Positions 53,155 through 62,980 are shown, numbered from the stretch's first letter. The stretch: DNA of 64,000 nucleotides from Bacteroidota bacterium (GCA_025361565.1 JANYKN010000188.1:19463-83462); one strand, 5' to 3'. Notes: generated by a model not told the origin, from the letters alone. A program made the numbers and translations.

Positions 53155-53487
53155 CCGCTTTTTTTGAATTATTATTTCAAGATTGGATGGAACATCCTGA
53201 TTATGAGTTGATTTTTTTTCAATTTTGAAGTCAAAACGATCATCAGTGTGTGCATTAGTAGTTTTAAATGGATGTTTCATAGAAATTAATTTTAATTACA
53301 TGTCTAAAATAAACTTGTTTAAGATAATAATGATATCTTCTTTGGCTAATAGCCACTAATAGATAACAATATGAATATTGAAATTATCCAATTTAAGGCA
53401 TGTAATAATAAAAAGGCAATGCGGTTTGAAATGGTTAAATATTTGCCAAATATATAAATTAAAGTTAATTTGTAACCTTAAATATAA

Positions 53488-55890
53488 TTATTTCTCTGTC
53501 AAATTATTTTTAAAAAACTTAAATATCCTTGTATACTCATCTGTCCAGCTGCTTGGTTCAACAAAGGCATGTTGCTCCAAAGGATAAATTGCCAAATCCC
53601 AATTTTCTTTTCCCAACTCAATCAATCTTTGGGATAATCGAACAACATCTTGAAAATGAACATTATCGTCTATTACTCCATGCAACATAAGCAAATGTCC
53701 TTTTAATCCTTCGGCATAATAAATAGGTGAACTTTGTCGATATGCAATGCTATCATTGATAGGCGTGTTCAAAATATTAGAAGTATAACCATTATTGTAA
53801 TGTGCCCAATCGGTTACTGACCTTATTGCTGCACCGGCCTTAAAAGTATCAGGTGCCTTAAACATGGCCATAAGTGTTATAAAACCACCATATGAACCGC
53901 CATAAATGCCAATCCGATCTTTATCGATGCCTAGGTTTTTAACCAGATATTTTGCACCATACACCTCATCGGATAAGTCTTTTCCGCCCATATGCCTATA
54001 AATTCCTGTACGCCAATCGCGCCCATAACCGGCACTGCCTCTGTAATCAATATCAAGCACCGTAAATCCATTATCTACCAAAAAATTATGAAACATATAT
54101 TCTCTAAAGTAGCTGCTCCACCATTGATGTGCATTTTGTAAATAACCAGCTCCATGAACAAATAAAACAGCTGCTTTGTTTTTCACATTTTCAGCAGGTT
54201 TATATAATCTTGCATATACATTTTTTCCATCTTCGGCTTTAAATGTAACAATTTCTGGAACCCGCCAGGGATATGCATTAAATTGAGTTGTAGTAGAATG
54301 GGTAATTTGAATGGATTTTTCTTCCTTTCCTGTAACAGCAGGATTATCCATCACATATATTTCCCAGGGTTTATTAGAGAAAGAATATCGAATGGCCAAT
54401 TTGCTTTCATCCGGTGATAAATATACTTCATTATTTCCCAAAAGACTGGTCAATTGTTGTGCCTTTCCACCTTCAATTGGCATTCGGTAAAATTGCACAA
54501 CTCCGGGATGGTTTTCGTTCGATGAAAAATACCAGAATTGCTGATCTCTCGACATAAAAGGATTATAAACCTCGAATTTACCGCTGGTCAAAGCCTTTTT
54601 TTTCTTCGACTTTATATCAAGTACATATAAATGTGAATAACCAGTTTCTTCTGATTGGAACCAAATCCCTTTATCATCAGGCATCCAGCCTCTGGATACA
54701 TTATAATCAGAATAATAGCCAATTCCAGGACCTTCAATCCATGCATCATCGTGTTGTCGTTCAAGCATTTCTACTTCGCCATTTTCGAAATTGAGCAAGG
54801 CAATCCAACGATCTTTATTATCATTGGCCCTGATTTCGATAAATGCATGTTCTCCTTCATTATTCCAAAAAGGCCCATCAATAGAACCAATTCTGTTTAA
54901 GTTTTCGTAATTGTTATTAGGATAATCATTTAAATAAGCGGGCAAGTCATTAATTCCATCCAATTTACTAAAATCGGTTTCGTAGGTTTTCTTTCTAGCA
55001 ATATTATAAATGTACATTTTATATTCTTCAGGTTTTTCACCCACTTTTGATCTTGCATTGATCATTTCGGTATAGCCTGATTTTGTAACATAATCGGGAA
55101 CCATGGTCTTTTTTGAACTCTGATTTTTATAAAGAACATAACTTACATATTTGCCATCGGGGCTAATCTGAGATTTCAACATTTCCATACCATTCAGCGG
55201 AATTGGTAGTGGCTTATCTGTCTTTTCATCAAATCTGTTTTCGGAATTCCTTTTCCTTTTTTCTTCACGTTTATTTAACACAGAAAAAATTTTTAATTGA
55301 TCATCCTGTAACCACTTTTCTTTATCTACAAGAAAATCTTCTTTTCTTGTAATCGGAGTCCCTTCATAAAAATCGGTCATCTGCTCTATCTCTCCAGTTG
55401 ATATTTCCCAGCAAAAAATATTATCTCCATCATTAAAAGCTATTTTACTTTCATCGTAAGTAAAGTAAGGATTGGTCTCTCTGCTATTTGTTTTGGTAAT
55501 TTGGTACAATTTGCTTCGTTCAAGTTCCAATAAAAAAATATCACCATTTTTTTCAAATGTAGCACGCGATTTATCTTTCGAAAATACCCAAGCTGAGGTT
55601 GATACATCATTTAAAGTATCGGTTTTTACTTTGTTTATCCGTTTGCTTTCCAGATCATAACAATACAATGAATCCTCTTCATAATTAGAAGGGCCCCAAT
55701 AAAAATAGATCGAAGTGCTGTTCTGCGACCAACTTAATGTGTTTGGTAAATGCCCCACAAAATCATCACCTTTCATAATATCTTTAATTTGAAGTTTGGA
55801 GATATTGCCTTCTTGCGAAAACAAAGTATTTACAATGGCAAAAAACAAAATAAATAAACTTGTCAATTTATTGGAAAATCCATTTTTCAT
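53488..55890 (-). CDS. S9-family prolyl oligopeptidase (DPP IV-like), secreted
   Basis: 800 residues with a signal peptide (about 1-25, FFAIVNTLFSQ). The beta-propeller covers about 40-560 with WD-like repeats (ISPDGKYVSYVLY, LSPDESKLAIRYS). The C-terminal alpha/beta-hydrolase has the entry VLFVHGAGYLQN, the nucleophile motif GGSYGGFITLMAMF, Asp in GVIDDNVHFQD and His in LEQHAFVEP, so the triad is complete. Cuts peptides, probably after proline or alanine, in the periplasm or outside. Single gene. Confidence 0.92.
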   Translation of the reverse strand: MKNGFSNKLTSLFILFFAIVNTLFSQEGNISKLQIKDIMKGDDFVGHLPNTLSWSQNSTSIYFYWGPSNYEEDSLYCYDLESKRINKVKTDTLNDVSTSAWVFSKDKSRATFEKNGDIFLLELERSKLYQITKTNSRETNPYFTYDESKIAFNDGDNIFCWEISTGEIEQMTDFYEGTPITRKEDFLVDKEKWLQDDQLKIFSVLNKREEKRKRNSENRFDEKTDKPLPIPLNGMEMLKSQISPDGKYVSYVLYKNQSSKKTMVPDYVTKSGYTEMINARSKVGEKPEEYKMYIYNIARKKTYETDFSKLDGINDLPAYLNDYPNNNYENLNRIGSIDGPFWNNEGEHAFIEIRANDNKDRWIALLNFENGEVEMLERQHDDAWIEGPGIGYYSDYNVSRGWMPDDKGIWFQSEETGYSHLYVLDIKSKKKKALTSGKFEVYNPFMSRDQQFWYFSSNENHPGVVQFYRMPIEGGKAQQLTSLLGNNEVYLSPDESKLAIRYSFSNKPWEIYVMDNPAVTGKEEKSIQITHSTTTQFNAYPWRVPEIVTFKAEDGKNVYARLYKPAENVKNKAAVLFVHGAGYLQNAHQWWSSYFREYMFHNFLVDNGFTVLDIDYRGSAGYGRDWRTGIYRHMGGKDLSDEVYGAKYLVKNLGIDKDRIGIYGGSYGGFITLMAMFKAPDTFKAGAAIRSVTDWAHYNNGYTSNILNTPINDSIAYRQSSPIYYAEGLKGHLLMLHGVIDDNVHFQDVVRLSQRLIELGKENWDLAIYPLEQHAFVEPSSWTDEYTRIFKFFKNNLTEK

Positions 55891-56113
55891 TACGCTTTGT
55901 ATTTGAATTAAACTATTCTGATTAAATTAACTTAATACTTTTTGCATTAAAATAAACCAATTTTAAAGATGCGTTACAATTTTTATATTTTAGAAAATAT
56001 TACTGATCCATAGAAAATCGAACTACCTGCAATCTTTGATAATATTATAAAAATTTAATTATTTATTATCACAATAATTTTCACTTTAAAAGCAAAATTA
56101 ATTGCGAATGTCT

Positions 56114-56121
56114 TAAATTTG
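56114..56121 (+). promoter_or_regulatory. -7 promoter element of the GDPD gene
   Basis: TAAATTTG matches TAnnTTTG, 53 nt before the ATG at 56175, within the 284-nt divergent gap to the S9 peptidase gene. Confidence 0.45.
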
Positions 56122-56174
56122 CTTACAAACACAGATTATATTATTAAACCTAAAATAATTAATAATCCAATTGG

Positions 56175-57044
56175 ATGAAAAAAACTTCTATGGCATTTCT
56201 AATTATCCTGTTCATTTTAATTCTTTATTTTCTGTCCATGTTTTCGTCGGCTTTATACACAGGAAAAAAGACGGTTAAAAGTACGTTACTGAGTAAAATT
56301 GTAGTAACCGGACATCGTGGAGCTGGCGGACTGGCACCTGAAAATACACTTGCAGCAATTGAAGCAGGATTATCACAAGGTGTTCAACGCATTGAAGTTG
56401 ATGTGCAGCAAACCAAAGACGGAAAGATAATCTGCCTGCATGATGAAACGATTGACAGAACAACCAATGGTAAAGGTTATGCTAAAGATTTAACTTTCAA
56501 CCAAATCGAAAAATACAGTGCAGGAATTAAGTTTTCCAATAAATTCAAAGACGAAAAAATCCCATTGCTTGAAGATGCAATTAAATTAATGAAAGACAGT
56601 GTTACCTTGGTAATAGAAATAAAAGACGGAAATGAAGTTTATCCCGGAATAGAAAAAAAAGTAGTAGCCTTGATCAACAAACACAAGGCAAAATCTTCGT
56701 GCATTATTCATTCATTTAACGACAGTGTATTGTTCCGTATCCACAAAATGGATACAACAATTGTATTGCATAAATTATTTATTGCCGATTTTCCATTTAT
56801 GCAAATACTAACCGATGGCCATTTAAAAATAACCAATCTAGAATACTATAGTTTTGTAACTGAATTCAGCGTATATTATCCTTTTGCTACCAGGCGACTA
56901 ATTAATCATGTGCACAGATTGAACAAAAAAATAAATGTATGGACCGTAAATGACAAGGCTACAATAGGCCGCTTGATTAATTTGGGTGTTGACGGCATAA
57001 TTACCAATTACCCAAATTATTTGAAAAGGGATTGTGTCAAATAG
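56175..57044 (+). CDS. Glycerophosphodiester phosphodiesterase
   Basis: 289 residues; hydrolyses glycerophosphodiesters to glycerol 3-phosphate and alcohol. An N-terminal membrane anchor or signal (SMAFLIILFILILYFLSMF) places it outside the cytosol. The GDPD active site is intact: GHRGAGGLAPENTLAA (catalytic His-Arg and Glu-Asn), EVDVQQTKDG, the second His in LHDETIDRTTNG, and VIEIK. The C-terminal INVWTVND...LGVDGIITNYP completes the TIM barrel. Confidence 0.93.
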   Translation: MKKTSMAFLIILFILILYFLSMFSSALYTGKKTVKSTLLSKIVVTGHRGAGGLAPENTLAAIEAGLSQGVQRIEVDVQQTKDGKIICLHDETIDRTTNGKGYAKDLTFNQIEKYSAGIKFSNKFKDEKIPLLEDAIKLMKDSVTLVIEIKDGNEVYPGIEKKVVALINKHKAKSSCIIHSFNDSVLFRIHKMDTTIVLHKLFIADFPFMQILTDGHLKITNLEYYSFVTEFSVYYPFATRRLINHVHRLNKKINVWTVNDKATIGRLINLGVDGIITNYPNYLKRDCVK

Positions 57045-57324
57045 AACTGACACTACAAGTTTCAATAAAGGGAATATTTGTCCAGGATCTATTTTCAATA
57101 TTTAAATTCTGCTCCATTGGAATTAAAGAGGCTGGATTCCAACTTCTTAAGCAACTGGTTTCTACTACTTGAAAGCTTCGTAATTTTTTAATAAATTACT
57201 GAAAAAAAAAGGCCTCTTTTCTTTGCATTTAATAAAAAACCAAGTTAAATTTATAGTTACATTCTTGCTTAAACTATACAGATGCAAATCTTCCACAAGT
57301 GCAAAAGGGTGGGCAAAACATTCC

Positions 57325-57489
57325 ATGAAACAAGAAATAAATTTGGATTTATCTACTTCAATTAAGGTAGACGTGATAGCTAGTATCTATTTAGAAGGAT
57401 TGTTTGAAAGCATAAAAATTGCTTTTAACCCCACCACTTTGCAAGATTTTTATCAATTCATGAATTCAAATTTGCAGACAGTTACATAA
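57325..57489 (+). CDS. Possible small ORF, unknown
   Basis: 54 residues from ATG 57325 (MKQEINLDLSTSIKVDVIASIYLEGLFESIKIAFNPTT...). There is no known motif. A longer frame back to 57223 has a less credible N-terminus. The codon pattern is plausible, but there is no neighbour or promoter to support it. The surrounding stretch 57045-57542 holds nothing else I can assign. Confidence 0.25.
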   Translation: MKQEINLDLSTSIKVDVIASIYLEGLFESIKIAFNPTTLQDFYQFMNSNLQTVT

Positions 57490-57542
57490 ATATAACGATA
57501 ATTGTTCCATCACTTTTTGATATTATTTACAAATAAAGATAA

Positions 57543-57609
57543 TGTGGAGACCAGAAACCACAATAAAAACGGGGCGAAACCGAAAAGCCATATGATTAGG
57601 AAACCCTAA
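57543..57609 (+). promoter_or_regulatory. Hairpin-rich 5' leader of the 57621 lipoprotein gene
   Basis: Three consecutive short hairpins end 11 nt before the ATG: TGTGG/CCACA (57543-57547, 57558-57562), CGG/CCG closing GGCGAAA (57570-57582; alternatively GGC/GCC to 57589), and TTAGG-AAAC-CCTAA (57596-57609). The density of small stems with purine loops is unlike the A/T-rich leaders of neighbouring genes. No known riboswitch class recognised. Confidence 0.4.
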
Positions 57610-57620
57610 ACAATAATACT

Positions 57621-58049
57621 ATGAAAAAAATTATCCTTACAACACTTGCCATTATTTTTACAATGGTAGTTTTTACATCATGTAACCAATCTAAACCCAA
57701 GGTAGGACAGGTATTAGGAGTTTTATATAAATCAGATGGAACCGTTTATAAAGAAAACGTTTCCGTGTTTGTAATCAGTGACAAAGAAATTGCTTCGGGT
57801 AAGATTAATAATGACTTACAATTCAGAACAAACAATAAAGGCGAATTTACACTCGAAAATATAAAGCCAGGTCATTATACATTATATATATTTGAGCAAC
57901 CTAATTCTGACAATTTAACTGGAACCAGTAATCCACCAGCCCCAATCATGGGTCAAATTAGTGATAAAGGAAAACCTGTAAACTTTGAAATGCAAGCCAG
58001 TGAAGGAATAAATCTGGGAAAAATTGAAGTGACTGAAATAATTCATTGA
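57621..58049 (+). CDS. Lipoprotein with carboxypeptidase-regulatory-like domain
   Basis: 142 residues; lipoprotein signal with lipobox FTSC (Cys about 21). The mature part is a single Ig-like carboxypeptidase-regulatory-type domain: VLGVLYKSDGTVYKENVSVFVIS, FRTNNKGEFTLENIKPGHYTLYIFE. Such domains act as structural or carbohydrate-contacting modules on the surface. A hairpin-rich leader lies directly upstream. No cotranscribed neighbour within 200 nt. Confidence 0.8.
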   Translation: MKKIILTTLAIIFTMVVFTSCNQSKPKVGQVLGVLYKSDGTVYKENVSVFVISDKEIASGKINNDLQFRTNNKGEFTLENIKPGHYTLYIFEQPNSDNLTGTSNPPAPIMGQISDKGKPVNFEMQASEGINLGKIEVTEIIH

Positions 58050-58251
58050 TTTTTTTATGATACGCCTGTCTTGATCATATTTGAAATCTCTTTTTATTAT
58101 TAGATCTTAAAATTTGAAAAAACCACTTTGAGGTGTTAAAGACAGATCTTGAAAATAATTTGTATTCGCATGCAATAAAAGCATTTCAATAAAACATCAA
58201 TTTAGCTTTTGATGAGCTAAAAAAAAAATCTTAAATCAAAATTAACCCACT

Positions 58252-59802
58252 ATGAAAAAAATTAAAATGTTAATCTGCATTTTGTCAATAATTCTGACAG
58301 GTTCCTTATTCCCTCAAATATTGAATCAGTCAATTTACGGAAAAGTAACAAGCAAACTTTCGGAATTTTCTTATAAAAACGCCATTTTCAAAAAAACACA
58401 TTTGGAGAAAATTACTTCCATAATGGATGACACATCAGTAAATAATAAAAAGGTTGTTATTTTCTATACAGAGAAAAATATCAAGCTTGAAGGAAAAGAA
58501 ATTATTTTTAGTTATTACGATGAAAAAACTCTTTTGCGCAAGATGGTTAAGGAAAGAACTAAATCTGGTGGAGTTATTTCTTTCTTAATTCCAGCTAGTG
58601 AAAACGGAGCCTCAGCCATATTTTCAATTGCATTTGCTGAAAAAAACATTAAAAAAGCAATGGCTTTCAGAATTCCAGCAGAGAGCATGAATGGAGGCCA
58701 GGATTCTATTTCAATCAATATAGTTAAAGAAAAGAAATGTACCATTCTGAATTCCTGGGCACCTATGCAACTTATTAATTTTCCAGAAGATGGATCAACA
58801 ATAAATTTTAACCAATCCAATATTAATATTCTAAAATACGACGAAAACACCCAGCAGGCATCAGATATTGTTCGGTTGAGCATGCAAAATGGCGGTACAA
58901 AACCAATTGGAACAGGAGATATTCTCTTAGAAGGTTCATTACTCAATTTTGAAGACACCAACACATTTACCGGCGCACAGTCAAATAATTTGAATAATAA
59001 TGTACAATCAAACAAACCGGAAAATAATTTGAATCAGACCGTTCAATCTTCAACTATAGAAAAATCAGAATTATGGCCACATAAAGGAACAATCAGCCTT
59101 GAAATGGATTTTCAGGTTGGCATCAAGATGGCTGGCAGCGGCATAGATAATATAATTACAGCTGAAGATAATTACCTGAAAAGTCTTGGATTGGCCGAAC
59201 AGCAAACCAATTCGTCGGGACAAGTAATATCGACAAAACCGATTGATACGTATGAATATTCAAATGATATAATGGTTGCTGGTATTAAAGCACTATATTT
59301 TTGCAATGATAAATTTAGTCTCGGCCTACACTTTTATTTTATGAGTTATTCACAAACCTTATCAGCTGCTCAAAAAAGCGGCACAGGTAATTTATTTAAC
59401 ATTAATTACTTTGGTCCAAGTATAACCTATTATCTATCTCACAAGGGAAGGTTTGGACTATCATTAAAAAGTGATTTCAGTTTTGTATTTGGTAAATTTT
59501 CATCAGTGCCTGCATTGTATGATTTAAGTGAAAGCGGTGGTTTAGATGATGTAAGCGGACTCCCTGCTATGATTAAAAATCAACATATCGAATCAAATTT
59601 GTCTGGGATTCAGGCAGATGCTTGTTTATCAGCAAGTTGGTTTCTTAAAAGATGGATCTCTATAGATGCTGGGCTTGGATTATTCTATTATCAGGGAAAA
59701 ATATCAGAAAAAATATGGCCAAATACGCCAACATCATTCAGTTGTTTTACTCCTACCCTCTACTTTGGGGCTAATTTTTATCTACGAAATAAAAAAGGTT
59801 AG
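58252..59802 (+). CDS. Outer-membrane-associated protein with C-terminal beta-barrel-like region, unknown
   Basis: 516 residues with a signal peptide (about 1-22, ILTGSLFPQI). The N-terminal 150 residues are mixed beta (VVIFYTEKNIKLEGKEIIFSYYDEKTLLRKM). An Asn/Gln/Ser-rich linker lies at about 240-270 (AQSNNLNNNVQSNKPENNLNQT). The C-terminal 230 residues alternate amphipathic strands (FSLGLHFYFMSYSQTLS, ITYYLSHKGRFGLSLKSDFSFVFG) as in outer-membrane beta-barrels. Not recognised beyond this. A clear terminator follows at 59893. Confidence 0.65.
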   Translation: MKKIKMLICILSIILTGSLFPQILNQSIYGKVTSKLSEFSYKNAIFKKTHLEKITSIMDDTSVNNKKVVIFYTEKNIKLEGKEIIFSYYDEKTLLRKMVKERTKSGGVISFLIPASENGASAIFSIAFAEKNIKKAMAFRIPAESMNGGQDSISINIVKEKKCTILNSWAPMQLINFPEDGSTINFNQSNINILKYDENTQQASDIVRLSMQNGGTKPIGTGDILLEGSLLNFEDTNTFTGAQSNNLNNNVQSNKPENNLNQTVQSSTIEKSELWPHKGTISLEMDFQVGIKMAGSGIDNIITAEDNYLKSLGLAEQQTNSSGQVISTKPIDTYEYSNDIMVAGIKALYFCNDKFSLGLHFYFMSYSQTLSAAQKSGTGNLFNINYFGPSITYYLSHKGRFGLSLKSDFSFVFGKFSSVPALYDLSESGGLDDVSGLPAMIKNQHIESNLSGIQADACLSASWFLKRWISIDAGLGLFYYQGKISEKIWPNTPTSFSCFTPTLYFGANFYLRNKKG

Positions 59803-59892
59803 ACACAAAAACCTGTCTAATGAGTTTATTTTAATACTCTTGACATATTCTGATCATAAATAATTTGGAGTAGTGTGTCGAAATTAATATTA

Positions 59893-59923
59893 AACGTGTC
59901 ATGCTTGATAAAGCTGACACGTT
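59893..59923 (+). terminator. Intrinsic terminator after the 58252 gene
   Basis: AACGTGTCA (59893-59901) pairs with TGACACGTT (59915-59923), with an inner GCTT-GATA-AAGC stem. It is followed by TTACTTTTTT. It lies within the 337-nt gap before padR; the remainder of that gap is A/T-rich without features until the operator at 60084. Confidence 0.88.
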
Positions 59924-60083
59924 TTACTTTTTTAATCATCCTATAAAATTATTCACATTATACTAATTTTCTATAATTAACAAAATTCAGTTTGTTATCT
60001 ATTTAATATTCTTAAAATCTAATATTCAACACTTTATCACTTATTTTGAAAAATATTTCAAAAATATTATATACTTTATTTGG

Positions 60084-60110
60084 TATATAATAGATTCTAT
60101 TATATATTTG
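60084..60110 (+). promoter_or_regulatory. 23-bp palindrome overlapping the -7 element of the padR operon
   Basis: TATATAATAGA (60084-60094), one central T, then its exact complement TCTATTATATA (60096-60106). The -7 element TATATTTG (60103-60110) overlaps the right arm. ATG of padR is at 60140. The arrangement suits autorepression by the PadR dimer; binding is inferred. Confidence 0.65.
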
Positions 60111-60139
60111 TATCAGATATCAATTTAATTTTTGTTAAC

Positions 60140-60490
60140 ATGATACCAAAAGAATTAGTAAAGGGATCGTTGAAATCAATAGTTTTAAAACTATTGGCCG
60201 AAAACAACAAAATGTATGGTTACGAGATTACTCATAAAATAGAAGAACTTTCCGAAGGGAAAATTAAACTTACTTATGGTGCCTTGTATCCTGTTTTGCA
60301 CAAATTAGAAACCGATGGTGCAGTAATTACTGAGCAGGAAGTAGTAAATAACCGAAACAGAATTTACTACAAACTTACCGAAAAAGGAAGTGCCACCGCC
60401 AAAGAGCGAATTAAAGAGCTTGAAGAATTTGTTCAAACCATTAAAATTTTGTTGAACCCCCAAACTGGTTTTGAATCATGTGTTTGCTAA
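60140..60490 (+). CDS. PadR-family transcriptional regulator
   Basis: 116 residues from ATG 60140; an upstream frame to 60080 overlaps the promoter and is rejected. The PadR winged helix is clear: KGSLKSIVLKLLAENNKMYGYEITHKIEEL, KLTYGALYPVLHKLETDGAV, NRIYYKLTEKGSATAKE. It has only the short C-terminal helix, i.e. the small PadR subfamily. It overlaps the next gene by 13 nt and its own promoter carries a 23-bp palindrome, so it likely represses its operon with the GldL-like membrane protein. Confidence 0.92.
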   Translation: MIPKELVKGSLKSIVLKLLAENNKMYGYEITHKIEELSEGKIKLTYGALYPVLHKLETDGAVITEQEVVNNRNRIYYKLTEKGSATAKERIKELEEFVQTIKILLNPQTGFESCVC

Positions 60491-61911
60491 CCAAACAACA
60501 AGTAGCAATTGTGTCAAAGGATGTGGAAAATGAAGGGATTAATTATTCACATCTGGATACTGATTTAATCGATCATATTTGTTGTGACATTGAAACACGC
60601 ATGAGTCATGGAATTGCTTTTGATCTGGCTTACGATTTGGTAAAAAAGGAGTTCGGCATTAAGGGGTTACGGCATATCCAACAGGATACCTTAATGTTAA
60701 TTGATAAAAATTACAGAATTATGAAAAAATCGATGAAATTGATTGGTGTGCTAGCCTTGGCCCTTATGGCTTTTGGAGCATTGTTTAAAATTATGCATTG
60801 GCCTTTGGCCGGAATAATGATGGTGGTGAGTTTTTTCTTCACCACTTATGTGTTCTTTCCAGCTCTTCTGTTTGTTATTTACAAGGAAGTGAATCTGAAA
60901 AAACAAGCTGGTGTATACCTTATTGCTTTTATTAGTGGAGCTTTGTTTATGACTGGTATCCAACTAAAAGTTATGCATTGGCCGTTTGGCAATGAGGCAT
61001 TCTTTCTGGGTTTGGGATTACTGGCTTATATACTGTTACCATTTCTCATGTTTACGCGATTCAATGCTTCCAAATATAGCAAAAGCGTATATATTGCCGG
61101 ATTTATTTCACTTATTGTAGTAATTACAGGGCTTATTTTCAAAATGCAACATTGGCCGGGAGCTGGTGTTCTTTTAACAGCAGGTGGACTTTCATTCGTG
61201 TTCGTATTTGTTCCATTATTTTACATCCACGAATTGCGCAAATCAGAAAAACTGCGAATCGATTTTTTCTTTGGAATTGTTGCCTTGAGCTATTTTATAG
61301 TGTTGAGTTTTTTATTAAGTTTTTCGACTAATAAAAGTATTTTAATTGACCTGAATTTTCTAGATAAATCATACAAAGCTTCGACCTTATACCTCACTGG
61401 CAAAAACACAGGTTTATTGAAAGATTCAGCCTCACAAAAAGTAATCGAGTTAGTAAACCAGGCCGATTTAATTTATAAGGATTTAGAAGAAATTAAATTA
61501 CAGATTGTTCAAACACATTTTAAGGTAAATAAGGAAGATGCAGAGCTTCTAATTAAAAACAACGTTGCATTAAGCGACAAAGAGAATTCGGTTAAATATT
61601 TGCGTTCCGAATTCAACCCCAATTCGCCTTTAGTAAAACTAAAAACGGAATTTGAAAACTTTGACAAATTGTACAATAGCTTTATGGGTGAAAGCTCACA
61701 TCAAGACACTAAAAATGTTCGAATATTTAATACCGAAAAAAGACTAGCAAGCAATAACGGTGATTTATTTTCGTGGGAAGATTACCACTTTAAAGATCAG
61801 CTCGAAGCAGCCGCGTTTAATACTTTATTATTTTGGCAATATAATATTCGCCTAGCCGAAAACAAGGTGCTTACTTCCGTACAAAACAAGCCAACAGCTG
61901 TTTTAAAATAA
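60478..61911 (+). CDS. Membrane protein with repeated FK-MHWP hairpins and GldM-like C-terminal part
   Basis: 477 residues. The cytosolic N-terminus (about 1-85) contains DLIDHICCDIETRMSHGIAFDLAYDLVKKEFG...IQQDT, seen in membrane proteins partnered with PadR. About eight membrane segments follow, with three copies of a GldL-type motif: ALFKIMHWPLAG, QLKVMHWPFGN, IFKMQHWPGAG. The C-terminal ~170 residues are helical and end HFKDQLEAAAFNTLLFWQYNIRLAENKVL, reminiscent of the GldM N-terminal region. GldL/GldM are the proton-driven motor of gliding and type IX secretion, but no motor genes are near. Overlaps padR by 13 nt, so coregulated. Function unknown. Confidence 0.72.
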   Translation: MCLLTKQQVAIVSKDVENEGINYSHLDTDLIDHICCDIETRMSHGIAFDLAYDLVKKEFGIKGLRHIQQDTLMLIDKNYRIMKKSMKLIGVLALALMAFGALFKIMHWPLAGIMMVVSFFFTTYVFFPALLFVIYKEVNLKKQAGVYLIAFISGALFMTGIQLKVMHWPFGNEAFFLGLGLLAYILLPFLMFTRFNASKYSKSVYIAGFISLIVVITGLIFKMQHWPGAGVLLTAGGLSFVFVFVPLFYIHELRKSEKLRIDFFFGIVALSYFIVLSFLLSFSTNKSILIDLNFLDKSYKASTLYLTGKNTGLLKDSASQKVIELVNQADLIYKDLEEIKLQIVQTHFKVNKEDAELLIKNNVALSDKENSVKYLRSEFNPNSPLVKLKTEFENFDKLYNSFMGESSHQDTKNVRIFNTEKRLASNNGDLFSWEDYHFKDQLEAAAFNTLLFWQYNIRLAENKVLTSVQNKPTAVLK

Positions 61912-62041
61912 TTTTGTTTACCTGATTATGAAAACTGAAAATTTTGTAAAAGTGCTGCATTTGGTATCGGCAGCAAGAATGAAATAAATTCTAATCAAGA
62001 GTTTTTTTGTTGATTATTCAATTCCTTAAAAAAATAAAAAG

Positions 62042-62980
62042 ATGAAAAAAAATATATATCGTTTTGGAATGCTCTGCATATCAATTATTTTAATTGCAGT
62101 TGTTTTTAAAGTGATGCACTTTGCAGGAGCAGGAATATTATTAGTAATCGGGCTTGGTTCAATGAGCTTGCTTTTTATACCAATATCGTACTTTTTGTTA
62201 TTAAAATCAACCGAGGATAAATTGCTAAAGCTCGTTTTTCATGCAGCGTTTATTTCCTTTTCGTTAGATTTTATAGGTATGCTTTTCAAAATTATGCATT
62301 GGCCCGGAACAGGTTGGTTGCTGATAATTGGTTTGCCTTTACCTTTTATTCTTTTTTTACCTGCCTACATTAATTATCACAACAAAAGAAAACTGAAAAC
62401 GGACACAGACTTTTTTGCTATTCTCTTATTTATGATATACTTAGGCGTATTCACTTCATTATTAGCTGTTAATAGTGATTACCTTGCCATTGAAGCTTAT
62501 GCTCATTCAACCAACGAAATATCTGAATCAAATTCATTTTTAATTGAGTCTACAACCCAAAATTTGGAATCACCTGTTTCAGTTTCTACAAATGAGATGG
62601 TCAAACGACTTGAAAACATTAAAAAGTCACTTGTGATGGAAGCCGGCGGTGGTAATAAGGAATTTGTGCAGCTAGATGGAACAATTAATTATCGACTGAT
62701 TTCAGGAAAGAAAAATGGAAATGTAATTGCAGTATCTAACATGGATTACATCAAATTCAACCAACAATTTGAGGAGTTTGCCAAAATGCTCAAAGCAAAT
62801 ATGGTCGATAACAATACCCAAAGACTGATTGATGAAATAAATGTTTACCGGCTTGCTAAAATGGAAGGACAGAACCCGACAATAATGGAACTTCCGCTAA
62901 TAACTGTACTCAACGTATTGACTGATTGGCAAAATAAACTGTTGCTGATTAATTATACGCAGAAGCAAAGCAGTATTTAA
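62042..62980 (+). CDS. Second GldL/GldM-like membrane protein
   Basis: 312 residues, about five membrane segments in the first 140 residues, carrying VFKVMHFAGAGILLVIG and LFKIMHWPGTGWLLIIG, the same motif type as in the upstream protein. The C-terminal half is periplasmic-like and helical, with Asn/Ser-rich linker and a final segment IMELPLITVLNVLTDWQNKLLLINY resembling the GldM start region. It lacks the cytosolic N-terminal domain of its neighbour. It lies 130 nt downstream on the same strand, probably in the PadR operon. Possibly a partner subunit; function unknown. Confidence 0.68.
   Translation: MKKNIYRFGMLCISIILIAVVFKVMHFAGAGILLVIGLGSMSLLFIPISYFLLLKSTEDKLLKLVFHAAFISFSLDFIGMLFKIMHWPGTGWLLIIGLPLPFILFLPAYINYHNKRKLKTDTDFFAILLFMIYLGVFTSLLAVNSDYLAIEAYAHSTNEISESNSFLIESTTQNLESPVSVSTNEMVKRLENIKKSLVMEAGGGNKEFVQLDGTINYRLISGKKNGNVIAVSNMDYIKFNQQFEEFAKMLKANMVDNNTQRLIDEINVYRLAKMEGQNPTIMELPLITVLNVLTDWQNKLLLINYTQKQSSI

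Noticed and set aside
53155..53280. 42-codon N-terminal extension of the TolC protein
   Set aside because: It would bury a clear signal peptide that starts at the internal Met (53154), so it was left out of the CDS.
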